Shown here one piece after another: positions 1-9,002 of a stretch of DNA of 64,000 nt. Within the stretch, counting starts at the first letter, position 1. Each line of letters starts with the position of its first letter. Origin of the DNA: Pleomorphomonas sp. (GTDB lineage Bacteria > Pseudomonadota > Alphaproteobacteria > Rhizobiales > Pleomorphomonadaceae); contig JARKNW010000165.1 of the NCBI GenBank assembly GCA_029976075.1, positions 62,001-126,000 on the forward strand, in the 5' to 3' direction. Below the pieces are notes generated by a model, which made no database searches, was not told the DNA's origin, and saw only the letters and a list, made by a program, of their open reading frames with translations. The position numbers were made by a program, and so were the translations under genes.

Positions 1-902
1 GTCGTTCGGCGGCACTGGCCAATACCCTGGCTGCCATCTACCTCAACAACGGCCAGAGCGTCGTCGACGACAGTGCCCGGGAATCGGCTGCGAGCCTCGA
101 AGCTCGCCTCGCCGAGCTCGGCCGGGCTGCCGAAGAGTCGCAACGGGCCGTAGAAGACTATCGGCGTGACAACGGTCTGCTCGACACCGACGGTGTCCCC
201 TTGGCTGAACGCCAATTGAGCGAACTGAGCAGCCAGCTGGTCAGTGCATCGGTGACGACCGAGGCGGCCCGTACGGCGCTCGAAGCGCTGCGCAACAACG
301 GGGCCGGAGCGTCAGTTTCGGAGATGGCCAATCAGTTGCGCCTGGAAATCAGTCAGGCCCGTGCCGAGGAGAGCATGCTCTCCGATACCTATGGCCCCCG
401 TTATCCGCGTCTTGTCCGGGCTCAGGAGCATCGAAAGGTGCTGGAAAAGGCGCTTGATGCCGAACTGGCCCGCATGCTTGCCAAGGCCGAGGCCGACTAT
501 CGCTCGGCGGCTGGACAGCAGGCAGCCCTCAAGGACATGCTCGCCAAGTCTCAGGAGAACCTCTCCCGTTCCAATGCCGCTTCGGTGAAGCTGAAGGAAC
601 TCGAGCAGACTGCAAGGCAAAATCGCGAACTCTTCGACAGCTTCGCGACCAAGGCCAAGCAGGCCCGCGAGCAAATCTCGCTGCCGATGACGACGGCGCG
701 CATCATTTCGCCAGCTCAGGCCGCCGTGAAACCGAGTGCGCCCAAGTCCCTCGTCGTGCTCGGAGCCAGTGTCTTTGTGGGCTGCGTCATGGGCTTCGGC
801 ACGGCCTGGCTTCTCTATCTATTGGTTGGCCCTCCAGAGAAGCGCAGGCGTCCACCTCGCTTTTTCCCAATGAGAAAGCGGCATCTAGCCGCTGCCGAAT
901 AA
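1..902 (+). CDS. GumC/Wzc-like polysaccharide chain-length protein, 3' part
   Basis: The reading frame is already open at base 3 and ends with TAA at 900-902, so the N-terminus lies outside the window. The visible 300 residues are rich in Glu, Ala, Arg and Gln and read as long coiled coils. A C-terminal membrane helix follows (LVVLGASVFVGCVMGFG...) with a short basic tail. This matches the periplasmic coiled-coil and second TM part of GumC/ExoP-N proteins, which set chain length and link the inner membrane to the export channel. No Walker motif or Tyr-rich tail follows the last helix, so any tyrosine-kinase domain is absent or encoded elsewhere. Its place at the head of a Wzx/Wzy locus supports the call. 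Confidence 0.8.
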   Translation, partial: RSAALANTLAAIYLNNGQSVVDDSARESAASLEARLAELGRAAEESQRAVEDYRRDNGLLDTDGVPLAERQLSELSSQLVSASVTTEAARTALEALRNNGAGASVSEMANQLRLEISQARAEESMLSDTYGPRYPRLVRAQEHRKVLEKALDAELARMLAKAEADYRSAAGQQAALKDMLAKSQENLSRSNAASVKLKELEQTARQNRELFDSFATKAKQAREQISLPMTTARIISPAQAAVKPSAPKSLVVLGASVFVGCVMGFGTAWLLYLLVGPPEKRRRPPRFFPMRKRHLAAAE

Positions 903-930
903 TGTCCCCCGCTAGTAGAATGGATCGAAA

Positions 931-1923
931 ATGAGCTCATCCTATCAGAAGACGGTACTCGTCACCGGCGGGGCCGGATTCCTGGGTAGCCATCTCTGCG
1001 ATCGGCTGCTCCGGGACGGACACAAGGTCATAAGCCTTGATAACTATCAGACCGGGAGCCGCTCGAACCTGTCCAAGCAGATTCTAAACCCGGACCTTGA
1101 GCTGATAGAGGCGGATGTTGCCGATCCATTTCCGAACATTAAGGTTGACGAGATCTATCACCTCGCTTGCCCGGCCTCGCCGCCTCACTACCAGGAGAGC
1201 CCGATCACCACGTTGAGAACCAGTCTGCTGGGCGCCCTCAATGTACTGGAACTGTCGCTTCGGACCGAGGCCCGCGTGCTGCTTGCCTCGACCAGCGAAG
1301 TCTATGGTGATCCTCTGGTTCATCCCCAACCGGAGAGCTATTTCGGCAACGTCAACTCATTCGGCAAGCGTGCATGTTACGACGAGGGCAAACGGGCAGC
1401 CGAGGCCCTGTTCCATGCCTATGCCGGCGAGAAAGACGTCGACATTCGGATCGCTCGCATCTTCAATACCTATGGTCCGCGCATGCAGCCTGATGATGGC
1501 CGCGTCGTCTCGAACTTCGTCATGGAAGCGCTCCAGAATCAGCCGATCACCATCTATGGCGATGGATCGCAGACGCGTTCGTTCTGCTATGTCGACGACC
1601 TCGTGGAGGGGCTCGTCCGTCTGATGGCCAGTGACGTCGACACCCCCATCAATCTCGGCAACCCCGGTGAGTTCAGCGTGACCGACCTCGCGGCCATGGT
1701 GGTTGCGATGACCGGTTCGCATTCGTCGGTGTCCTATCTGCCATTGCCCGCCGACGATCCTCGTCGCCGGCGCCCCGACATCTCCAAGGCGGAGCGTCTG
1801 CTCGACTGGAGGCCGACCGTCTCGCTGGAGGCCGGCCTGGGACCGACCATCGCCTACTTCAGGGACGTCGTTTCCGTTCCATCGTCCGACCATCAACCCG
1901 CCTCTCTTCAGCCGGTTGCCTGA
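931..1923 (+). CDS. UDP-glucuronate decarboxylase (UDP-xylose synthase) family
   Basis: This is a 330-residue extended SDR protein. The N-terminal NAD-binding motif GGAGFLGS is at about residues 13-20. The [10 protein letters not shown] segment and the YDEGKR catalytic Tyr-x-x-x-Lys at about 150-154 match UXS enzymes, which oxidise and decarboxylate UDP-glucuronate to UDP-xylose. The segment [13 protein letters not shown] is also typical of UXS. It is cytoplasmic. The start ATG lies 28 bp after the GumC stop, and the stop abuts the GH10 start, so it is cotranscribed with the EPS genes. Other NDP-sugar epimerases are less likely because the [13 protein letters not shown] and DDGRVVSNF blocks fit UXS best. 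Confidence 0.85.
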   Translation: MSSSYQKTVLVTGGAGFLGSHLCDRLLRDGHKVISLDNYQTGSRSNLSKQILNPDLELIEADVADPFPNIKVDEIYHLACPASPPHYQESPITTLRTSLLGALNVLELSLRTEARVLLASTSEVYGDPLVHPQPESYFGNVNSFGKRACYDEGKRAAEALFHAYAGEKDVDIRIARIFNTYGPRMQPDDGRVVSNFVMEALQNQPITIYGDGSQTRSFCYVDDLVEGLVRLMASDVDTPINLGNPGEFSVTDLAAMVVAMTGSHSSVSYLPLPADDPRRRRPDISKAERLLDWRPTVSLEAGLGPTIAYFRDVVSVPSSDHQPASLQPVA

Positions 1924-3024
1924 ATGAAGTTGCTGACCCGTCGATCCGTGCTGGCGGCTTGCGCTGGTCTGCCATTGATCGGGCCAGCGGCAGCCAGTGC
2001 GCAGTCGGCAAGGCTTGGCGCCACGGCTGGCCGGTCGGGGCGCTATTTCGGTTCGGCTGTAACGCGAGCCGACGTGGTTGGCGGCGGTCCACTTGCGCCA
2101 CTTTACGACGAAGAATGCTCGGTCTGGGTGCCCGCCTGGGAGATGAAGTGGGGCGCACTCGTGCATGCGCTGGGCGACTCGCCGAACTACGAGGCAACCG
2201 ATGCCATCGTCGCCACGGCTGCGCGACGTGGCAAACGGCTGCGTGGCCACACGCTGATTTGGCATGAACATCTCCCGGCGGGCGCCGAGCGTCTCTCGAC
2301 GCGCGCCGATTGGGAACGTTTTGTCGCTCCACATGTCGGTTCGGTTGCCGGACGCTATCGCGATGCCATTTTCGAGTGGGATGTGGTCAACGAGGCGATC
2401 GAGCCTAACGACAATGGTGCGGACCTTATGCGTCGCTCGCCATTCTACGCCATGCTGGGGCCGGATTACGTCTCGGAGGCTTTTCGTCTCGCCGCCCAGG
2501 CGGCGCCGGCGGCGCGCCTCTATCTCAATGACGACCACGTCTATTACGCAGAGGATTGGCAGGAGCTCCGTCGTACCGGCGTGCTTCGCCTTCTCGAAAG
2601 ACTGATCGCAGCCGGCGTGCCCATCCACGGCTTCGGGATGCAGTGTCACCTGGATACCCGTCGCCGTTTCGACGAGCGGGTGTTCGGTCGATTCGTCAAG
2701 CAGCTCGAAGGCTTCGGTCTCACGCTGGCCATCACAGAACTCGATGTCACGGAGGCTCCTGATGCCGGCAACCGGTCGGTCGACGAACGGCGTCGGCGGG
2801 CCGCGGAAGAGGTCCGCAAGGTACTGGCCGTGGCGCTCGACAGCCCGGCTCTTGCCGGGGTCGTCACCTGGGGGCTGTCTGATGCCGACAGCTGGCTGCG
2901 CCATCGGTCGCCCGAGATGGTCACCAATCAAGGCCTTCCTTTCGACGATACCTATCGACCGACGCCCATGAGGGACATGCTCGCCTCGCTCTTCGCTTCG
3001 ACCCGGACACGGCACCCGACATGA
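1924..3024 (+). CDS. Exported GH10 endo-beta-1,4-xylanase-like hydrolase
   Basis: This 366-residue protein has an N-terminal twin-arginine-like signal (LTRRSVLAACAGL, cleavage likely near ASA-QS), so it should act in the periplasm or outside. GH10 landmarks are clear: GHTLIWHEHLP on the substrate-binding strand, WDVVNEAIEPND carrying the acid/base Glu at about residue 158, and ITELDVTEAPD carrying the nucleophile Glu at about 272. The family cleaves beta-1,4-xylan and related glucans with retention. The gene starts on the base after the UXS stop and overlaps the next gene by ATGA. An endoglycosidase inside a polysaccharide assembly operon suggests trimming or release of the polymer made here; that role is inferred. 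Confidence 0.85.
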   Translation: MKLLTRRSVLAACAGLPLIGPAAASAQSARLGATAGRSGRYFGSAVTRADVVGGGPLAPLYDEECSVWVPAWEMKWGALVHALGDSPNYEATDAIVATAARRGKRLRGHTLIWHEHLPAGAERLSTRADWERFVAPHVGSVAGRYRDAIFEWDVVNEAIEPNDNGADLMRRSPFYAMLGPDYVSEAFRLAAQAAPAARLYLNDDHVYYAEDWQELRRTGVLRLLERLIAAGVPIHGFGMQCHLDTRRRFDERVFGRFVKQLEGFGLTLAITELDVTEAPDAGNRSVDERRRRAAEEVRKVLAVALDSPALAGVVTWGLSDADSWLRHRSPEMVTNQGLPFDDTYRPTPMRDMLASLFASTRTRHPT

Positions 3025-3683
3025 CCGAATTCATCGATGACACCACAACACTCGTTGTAGCCGGCAGGCCGGCTGCGGTCCGCTCCTGGCTCAAACGCGC
3101 CTTCGACGTTGTGGGTGCCAGTGCAGGCCTTCTGCTGTTGTCGCCATTGCTTGTTCTGGTCGCCGTGTTGATTCGCATCGATAGCCCGGGGCCCGTGCTG
3201 TTTCCGCAGGAACGTTACGGCTTGGGTGCACGCACCTTCCGCATCTACAAGTTTAGAACCATGACGGCATCGGCGAGCCGCGAAGCCTTCCGGCAGGCGA
3301 CGGTTGGTGACGCCCGCGTCACGCGCCTTGGCGATGTCCTGCGCCGGACCAGCATCGACGAGCTTCCGCAGCTCTTCAACGTCTTGGCCGGCGACATGTC
3401 GCTGATCGGACCGAGACCGCATCCGCTGGCGCTCGACGAACATTATCGCCAGCTCATCCCCGGCTATATGAATCGCTATGCCGTTCGCCCCGGCATGAGC
3501 GGCCTTGCCCAGGTAACCGGTCATCGCGGCCCGACGCCGACCACAGCATCCATGGCTGCCCGCGTTGCCCAGGATCTCCGCTATATCGAGACCTGGTCTC
3601 TCTGGCTGGATCTTCGCATTCTGCTTGCGACAGTCATGCCTTGGTGGTCGCTCTGGAAATCGGAGGTGCGCGGTGACGGCTGA
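3021..3683 (+). CDS. Polyprenyl-phosphate sugar phosphotransferase (priming enzyme, ExoY/WcaJ C-domain type)
   Basis: This 220-residue protein has one N-terminal membrane helix (residues about 32-53) followed by the bacterial sugar-transferase domain. Motifs include KRAFDVVGASAG, the SPGPVLFPQERYG segment, YKFRTM, LRRTSIDELPQLFNVL, GDMSLIGPRPHP and YAVRPGMSGLAQVTG. These are hallmarks of enzymes that transfer a sugar-1-phosphate to undecaprenyl phosphate and so begin each repeat unit. The short form lacks the CoA-binding-like N-terminal domain of WcaJ, as in ExoY or PglC. It overlaps the xylanase by ATGA, and its stop lies inside the next gene. The sugar donor cannot be read from the sequence. 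Confidence 0.9.
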   Translation: MTEFIDDTTTLVVAGRPAAVRSWLKRAFDVVGASAGLLLLSPLLVLVAVLIRIDSPGPVLFPQERYGLGARTFRIYKFRTMTASASREAFRQATVGDARVTRLGDVLRRTSIDELPQLFNVLAGDMSLIGPRPHPLALDEHYRQLIPGYMNRYAVRPGMSGLAQVTGHRGPTPTTASMAARVAQDLRYIETWSLWLDLRILLATVMPWWSLWKSEVRGDG

Positions 3684-4383
3684 TCCCGGCACATCACGAT
3701 TCGAGTTGATCGTCGGCGTGCACGATCTTGCCGAGGAACCGGATGCGCGCGGTGAGGAGCTGAACTCCTGGATGCCGTTTTCGGCAGTCGAGCCACTTCT
3801 TGCGACACTGCTCCAGTACTGTCGCCAGTCTGGAACGCGGCTCAGGGTCACCAGCGATGACGCCTTTCGCTCCGATATCGAGCTGCTGGCTCCCTGGCTT
3901 GTCCGACACGGTGTTGCCGGCGCCTTCTTCGTGCCTACGCGCTATCTGGGACAACCCGGTCGCATGTCGGGCGACGATCTTCGCGCGCTTGTGGCTCTCG
4001 GCATGGATATCGGCGTTCACGGTGCCAGGCACATCGACTGGACGGCCGTATCCGAGCAAGAGTTCCTCGATGACGTTCACGAAGGTCGTGGAGCGCTCGA
4101 GAGCATTCTAGGCAAGTCGGTCGATGTCGTCGCGCCGCCCTTCGGCCGCTTCAACGCGCGCATTCTCGACCGCCTGCTCGCCATGGGATTTCGCGAACTG
4201 CATATCTGCCGGCCGGGTCACGCACTTGTGTCGGTGGCGCTCAAGCCGCGCAACATGCTGAAGACGGGAAACGTACCGGCAGTCCTCGCGGTCGGATCTC
4301 GACAGGCGACTTGGCGTGATGCTGCGCGCTGCCGCTTGCGCCCTTTGTCGACGCGTCTCAGATCGCTCGCCGGTGCGTCATGA
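3673..4383 (+). CDS. NodB-type polysaccharide deacetylase
   Basis: The GTG start at 3673 is preferred because a GGAGG lies at 3662-3666 and the start overlaps the upstream stop. The longer frame from 3565 would be buried in the previous gene. The 236 residues carry the NodB metal triad: SDD (Asp-Asp) in VTSDDAF and the HGARH His-x-x-x-His motif. The APPFGRFN segment follows. This family removes N-acetyl groups from glycans using a divalent metal. No signal peptide is seen, so action in the cytoplasm on lipid-linked intermediates is plausible, as proposed for HfsH of holdfast synthesis. The first Asp motif lacks the canonical TFDDG wording, so activity is likely but not certain. Confidence 0.78.
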   Translation: MTADPGTSRFELIVGVHDLAEEPDARGEELNSWMPFSAVEPLLATLLQYCRQSGTRLRVTSDDAFRSDIELLAPWLVRHGVAGAFFVPTRYLGQPGRMSGDDLRALVALGMDIGVHGARHIDWTAVSEQEFLDDVHEGRGALESILGKSVDVVAPPFGRFNARILDRLLAMGFRELHICRPGHALVSVALKPRNMLKTGNVPAVLAVGSRQATWRDAARCRLRPLSTRLRSLAGAS

Positions 4384-5624
4384 CGCGGGCCGTTCTTCTT
4401 TCGCTCATCGATCAGGCGTTGAACAGCGGGTTCAGTCTGCTGCTCAATCTCGCTTTCATAGCCTTCGCCACGCCAGCGGAGTTCGGTATTTTTGCATTCC
4501 TTCTCGCCGGTAGCTTCTTTGCGACGTCGGCGCAGAACGCTCTCATCATCATGCCGCTCAACTATCTCCTGCCGGGCAGGGAGCAGGAGGAGGTCGATCG
4601 GAATCTTTCGATGTTGACGTCGGCCAACTCGGTGTTGAGCATGCTGGTGTTGCCGGTCAGTCTAGGTCTCGCCTCGGTGATCGGCGCCGATGTCGCGCTT
4701 CTTGGGGCGACTGCCTGCTACTTTCTGACCATGCTGGTTCGCGAGTATGCGCGCAATCTCATGGTCGTGAGGGGGCAAATTCACCGCACGCTCATCTACG
4801 ATCTTGTCGCACTCGGCGCGACGGCGCTGCTTGCCGTCCCCCTTTGGAAAGTCTTGTCGCCGGCGACAGCCGTCCTGTTTGCTCTTTCAGCCGGCAACTG
4901 CCTTTCCTTTGTTTGGTGCCGCTTCGATCTCAAGGCCGACTTCCGGCGGCTGCCGTCCCATCTGTCCGACTATCGTGGCGTCTGGAAGGATACGCGCTGG
5001 GCTTTGCAGGGCGCGCTTCAGAACGAGGTCATGGCGCGCAGCCACGTGTTCCTGGTGGAGAGAATGCGTGACGCGGCGGCACTGGGCATGCTCAACGCGG
5101 GGCGAGTTGGCGTTTCGCCGCTTCTGCTGGTCGGTACCGCCTGGTGCCGGATCGCCCGGCCGAAGATGGTGGAGGAACTGGCGCACGGCGAAGTCAGGGC
5201 CGTGCTGCGGCTTCTTCGTTCGGGGGCGATGATTGTTGGCGGCGCGGCGGTTCTTTACGCCCTGTTTCTTGTTCTCGCCTGGCCCCTTCTCGAAACCTAC
5301 ACCTTTCGTAATCGCTACGGCGACATGACCGGCAATCTGTTCTGTTGGTGGCTCTATGCCCTCGTCGTCGGGCAGACTTCGGTCATGGCGGCGCTGATGG
5401 AGGCCCGCCGCAAGTTCCGCTTGCTGGCCTTCGTTGGCTTCGTCGGCGCTGTGGTCATGCCGCTCCTGGTTTTCACCCTGTTGTCCTTCGGGCTCAGCGC
5501 GTCGGCCGCCGTGCTCGGGCTTACCGGCGTTTCGCTTTTCGAGTGCGCAATCTTCGGGGTTCTGACGCTGCGCGACCTCCGGTCGTCGTCTTTCGGCTCG
5601 GGCAGGAAGGCGCGCGTTCCATGA
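4380..5624 (+). CDS. Wzx-type polysaccharide flippase (MOP superfamily)
   Basis: This is a 414-residue integral membrane protein with about 12 hydrophobic helices spread over its length, starting with SLIDQALNSGFSLLLNLAFIAFA. Length and topology fit the Wzx/PST branch of the MOP superfamily, which flips undecaprenyl-linked repeat units to the periplasmic face. No short motif defines this family, so the call rests on topology, on the N-terminal segment and on a position next to Wzy and the priming transferase. It overlaps both neighbours through ATGA junctions at 4380 and 5621, implying translational coupling. Confidence 0.75.
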   Translation: MTRAVLLSLIDQALNSGFSLLLNLAFIAFATPAEFGIFAFLLAGSFFATSAQNALIIMPLNYLLPGREQEEVDRNLSMLTSANSVLSMLVLPVSLGLASVIGADVALLGATACYFLTMLVREYARNLMVVRGQIHRTLIYDLVALGATALLAVPLWKVLSPATAVLFALSAGNCLSFVWCRFDLKADFRRLPSHLSDYRGVWKDTRWALQGALQNEVMARSHVFLVERMRDAAALGMLNAGRVGVSPLLLVGTAWCRIARPKMVEELAHGEVRAVLRLLRSGAMIVGGAAVLYALFLVLAWPLLETYTFRNRYGDMTGNLFCWWLYALVVGQTSVMAALMEARRKFRLLAFVGFVGAVVMPLLVFTLLSFGLSASAAVLGLTGVSLFECAIFGVLTLRDLRSSSFGSGRKARVP

Positions 5625-6901
5625 GCGAAGCCATCACCTTCGGCACCGTCGGCCACGGCTATCGCCGCCGCTTTGCCACGTTGATCCCTGCGATCAACCT
5701 AGCATATTTCATGCTGATCTGGCCGCTGGTGTATGCGCAGGATTACATCCCCGCCGACATTACCAACGGTCCGGTGGCGGAGGCACAGCCGGGCCTGCTG
5801 AATCGGCTTTTCTTTCCGGGCCTTGCTGCCCTGGCGGTGATTTTGTTGATCGCCGAGCGTCACAGGATCGGTCGCTTCCGGCTTTTCGGAGCCTGTCTCC
5901 TGTTCGCCTTCTTTGGCTATCTGGCCCTTACTGCGGCCTGGGCGCTTGCCCCGACCACGACACTGGCCCGGCTTTCCCTGCATATTCTGCTGATTATCGG
6001 CCTTACACCGGCGGTGTTGCTGGCGGAGCGGATGGAAGACATCCTGCGGCCGATGTTCTGGGTGACGGTGATCGTGCTCGTCGTCAACGTCGCCTCGATC
6101 GCCGTCGTGCACACAACCCCGATTGGTTTTCCCGGCATCTACTCACACAAGAACACGCTCGGCGCCAACGCGGCCATCGCCGGCCTGTTCGCCATTTACG
6201 CCTTGACGCGTGCCGACCATCGCATGCGGGTGGCGGGGGTTGTTTGTCTGCCCGTCATCGTCGGCCTGCTGCTGATAAGCCAATCCAAGACCTCGTTGGG
6301 CATGCTGGTTCTGGCGCCATCGGCTGCCATTTTTGCCGTTGTCGTTCGTCGTGGTCTCAGGATCGCACTTCCAATCTTGATCGTCGTGTTGACCATTCCC
6401 GCTGGCTTCCTGCTGAGCGGCGGCGTGCCGGGCTTCGACTACCGGGACGTGTCGCGCGTTGTGAGCGGAGATCCCACGTTCACCGGTCGTACCGAGCTTT
6501 GGGCATTTTCGGCCGCTCACATCGCCGAACGACCGCTTACCGGCTGGGGCTTCCAGTCGTTCTGGGGGATTGGGCCTCAATCCCCGGCCGCGCCCATGAC
6601 GCAATCCTTCATTTCGAAGACGCCGCATTCCCACAACGGCTATCTCGACATGACGCTCGAGGGAGGCTTGATCGCTCTATCGTTGTTCCTGTCGATCATC
6701 TTGATGATCGCCTGGTGGATCGATCGCCTGATAGATCGGGACGGCGGCGTCGGTACGCTGATGGCGTCGTGTCTTCTCTATATCCTATGGCAGAATCTGC
6801 TTGAGACCGACTGGTTGCACGGCATGACGGCTTCAAGCATGCTCTTGTTGCTGATGATGGTTTCGGCGATTACCACCCAAGAGGGGAGGGCGCTGACATG
6901 A
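5621..6901 (+). CDS. O-antigen ligase/Wzy-family polysaccharide polymerase
   Basis: The start is the ATG at 5621, which overlaps the flippase stop as ATGA; the longer frame from 5345 lies inside the flippase gene. The 426-residue protein has about ten to twelve membrane helices and the Wzy_C features: IYSHKNTLGA, the helix-flanking SQSKTS, a large loop with FTGRTELW and LTGWGFQSFW, then PHSHNGYLDMTLEGG. The His/Arg-rich periplasmic loop is the catalytic region in this family. Its expected role is polymerisation of lipid-linked repeat units in the periplasm. A ligase role cannot be excluded by sequence, but no lipid A-core genes are nearby. Confidence 0.85.
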   Translation: MSEAITFGTVGHGYRRRFATLIPAINLAYFMLIWPLVYAQDYIPADITNGPVAEAQPGLLNRLFFPGLAALAVILLIAERHRIGRFRLFGACLLFAFFGYLALTAAWALAPTTTLARLSLHILLIIGLTPAVLLAERMEDILRPMFWVTVIVLVVNVASIAVVHTTPIGFPGIYSHKNTLGANAAIAGLFAIYALTRADHRMRVAGVVCLPVIVGLLLISQSKTSLGMLVLAPSAAIFAVVVRRGLRIALPILIVVLTIPAGFLLSGGVPGFDYRDVSRVVSGDPTFTGRTELWAFSAAHIAERPLTGWGFQSFWGIGPQSPAAPMTQSFISKTPHSHNGYLDMTLEGGLIALSLFLSIILMIAWWIDRLIDRDGGVGTLMASCLLYILWQNLLETDWLHGMTASSMLLLLMMVSAITTQEGRALT

Positions 6902-7785
6902 TCTCCGTTTTGATTGCCAGCCTGGGCCGCCCCTTTCTTTTGTCGACGCTCGAAAGCGTCGCGAGGGCGCGTATCCCTGAAGGAGAAAGCATCGAAATCG
7001 TTGTTGCCGACGATAGTCCCGATGGCGCCGTGACGCGGTTGCTTGCCGGCCGCGATGTCGGCCTTCCGCTTCGCGTGCTGCCGGTTGCCGCCGGCAATGT
7101 TTCCCACGCTCGCAATGCCTGCCTTGACGCAGCGGTGGGGGACTGGATGATCTTTGTCGACGACGATGAAACGGTCGAACCGGATTGGCTGGAAGGCCAT
7201 CTGTCCGCCGCCCGGGATTTTGGTGCCGACGCGGTGTTCGGTCCCGTTTTCCCTCGATACCCCGAGGGAACGCCAACTTGGTTCGTCACCGCCGATCCGC
7301 TGTTTCAAGACTGGAACTGGGATGATGACGGGCGGCTCCATCCGCATGGTCGCACCGGCAACACCTTGATCCGCCGTTCGGCTCTCGGCGACCTGCGCTT
7401 CGATCCGGCCTTCGGCCGATCGGGGGGAGAGGACCACGACTTCTTCTTGCGCTTTGCAGCGGCCGGCGGCCGCATGGTGGTTACCAACCGGGCGCGCGCG
7501 CATGAGGATATTCCGCCGGCGCGCGCAACGTCGGCCTATGTGCTGCGCCGAGCCATTCGGGGCGGTCAGATCTATGCCGAGACCCACCTCAGAAAAAGTG
7601 GCAAGGCCGGAACGCTAGCCTTTGCCTGTGATGCGGTCGGAAAGCTTGCCGTGGGTTTAGGCCTCTGGCTGGTCTTCCGATCGTTCGATCGGCCTCGCGC
7701 ATTCCGCTATGGCAAGCGGGCCGCCACCAATCTGGGCAAGCTCAGGGGCGCTATCGGTGCAAGGCCGATGGCGGCTTGGGGATGA
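6898..7785 (+). CDS. Family 2 glycosyltransferase (GT-A fold)
   Basis: This 295-residue protein opens with SVLIASLGRPFLL, followed by the VVADDSPDG nucleotide-binding Asp motif. FVDDDETVEPDW supplies the metal-binding DxD, and GGEDHDFFLR near residues 177-186 is the likely ED catalytic segment. A weakly hydrophobic patch near the C-terminus may associate with the membrane. GT2 enzymes add sugars from NDP donors to the growing lipid-linked repeat unit in the cytoplasm. It is joined to both neighbours by ATGA overlaps. Donor and linkage are not predictable here. Confidence 0.85.
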   Translation: MISVLIASLGRPFLLSTLESVARARIPEGESIEIVVADDSPDGAVTRLLAGRDVGLPLRVLPVAAGNVSHARNACLDAAVGDWMIFVDDDETVEPDWLEGHLSAARDFGADAVFGPVFPRYPEGTPTWFVTADPLFQDWNWDDDGRLHPHGRTGNTLIRRSALGDLRFDPAFGRSGGEDHDFFLRFAAAGGRMVVTNRARAHEDIPPARATSAYVLRRAIRGGQIYAETHLRKSGKAGTLAFACDAVGKLAVGLGLWLVFRSFDRPRAFRYGKRAATNLGKLRGAIGARPMAAWG

Positions 7786-9002
7786 ATGGCAAGACGCCCA
7801 TGGGGAAAGAGCTGCCGCTCATCCTTCATATCTCCTCCGACTATCTCGATCCCATTCGCCCGCCCCCGATCACCGATGCGGTGGTGCGGCTCGTCGACCG
7901 TATGACCGATCATCCCCAGGTGGTCATATCGCTTCAACGGGTGGTTGATCCCCGTCGGGTGGAGTGGCGCGATTTTGGAGATTTCGAAGGGCGGCGGCTG
8001 ATCGTCTACCGCTATTTCGCCCCGCCTTTCGGCCTCGGTATGGCGGCCTGCCAACTGGTGGTGGCGCGACGGATCGGGCGGTTTCTCGCCGCCGAAGGGC
8101 TTCGGCCCGCCATCGTGCATTGTCATCGCTTCACTTTCGAGGGGATTGCCGGCTGGTTGCTGGCCCGTCGTCTCGGGGCGGCGCTGTTCTGCTCCATGCG
8201 TGGCGAAGTGGAGCGCAAGGTTTTCAGGTCGAAACCCACCTACCGGCTGCTGTTTCGCCGCATTGCCCGCGACACCAGTCGCGTCTTCCACGTGTCGGCT
8301 TGGTATCGCAGCGGATTTGAGCGCTACACGGGCATCGAGCCGAGAAAGACCGACTTCCTACCCAACATCGTCTTCAACGCCACGCCGACCATCATGCCGG
8401 CGACACCGGCGCCGCTGATCGTTTCCCCCATGTCGTTGCGAGCCATCGACAAGAAGGGGCTGCCCGAACTGCTCGCCGCCTTTGCCCGTGTTTGCGACCG
8501 CCTGCCGGGAGTCCGTCTCGAAGTGATCGGCGAGGGGCCGGAGGAGGCGCTCGCTCGCGTGCGCAACATGATCGGCAGCCACGGTCTGCAGGGGCGCGTC
8601 TTGCTCCGCGACTTCATACCCCATGACGAGTTGCTCGATCATTTGCGCGGGGCGCTCGCCATGGCCTTGCCTTCGCATCAGGAAACCTTCGGCATGGTCT
8701 ATTCCGAAGCTCTGTTCGCCGGCACGCCGATCCTTCATACCCTGGGGTCTGGTATTGACGGATATCTCGATGGCCTCGACGTGGGCGTTGGTATCCGTGC
8801 AGGCAATGTTTCCGACATTGCGTCCGGTCTCGTGGCGCTTGTCGAGGGCAATGCCGCCTATCGCATGAGAATAGCTGCCGCCTCGGCCGTCCTTTATGAA
8901 CGTCTTGCTCCCGAGCGGACGATTGCTCGCTATCGGGCGGCTGTGGCCGACGCGGCTGCAGCCGTCAGGGCTCGCCGGCACGCACGCGGCGAAGATAGAT
9001 GA
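7782..9002 (+). CDS. Family 4 glycosyltransferase (GT-B fold)
   Basis: The ATG at 7782 overlaps the GT2 stop as ATGA and is preferred over a TTG six bases earlier. The 406 residues have a GT-B layout: an N-terminal acceptor domain with IVHCHRF and a C-terminal donor domain with a GEGPEEA segment. The retaining-transferase E-x7-E motif is ETFGMVYSE at about residues 305-313, followed by ALFAGTPI. It is expected to extend the repeat unit from an NDP-sugar. It is the last gene of the plus-strand EPS operon, and its final 38 bases overlap the end of the convergent GT26 gene. Confidence 0.85.
   Translation: MNGKTPMGKELPLILHISSDYLDPIRPPPITDAVVRLVDRMTDHPQVVISLQRVVDPRRVEWRDFGDFEGRRLIVYRYFAPPFGLGMAACQLVVARRIGRFLAAEGLRPAIVHCHRFTFEGIAGWLLARRLGAALFCSMRGEVERKVFRSKPTYRLLFRRIARDTSRVFHVSAWYRSGFERYTGIEPRKTDFLPNIVFNATPTIMPATPAPLIVSPMSLRAIDKKGLPELLAAFARVCDRLPGVRLEVIGEGPEEALARVRNMIGSHGLQGRVLLRDFIPHDELLDHLRGALAMALPSHQETFGMVYSEALFAGTPILHTLGSGIDGYLDGLDVGVGIRAGNVSDIASGLVALVEGNAAYRMRIAAASAVLYERLAPERTIARYRAAVADAAAAVRARRHARGEDR

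Noticed and set aside
1357-3015. A 552-codon open frame on the minus strand
   Set aside because: It is antisense to the UXS and GH10 genes, has low-complexity Arg/His/Gly-rich translation and no family motif; GC-rich codon bias explains its openness.
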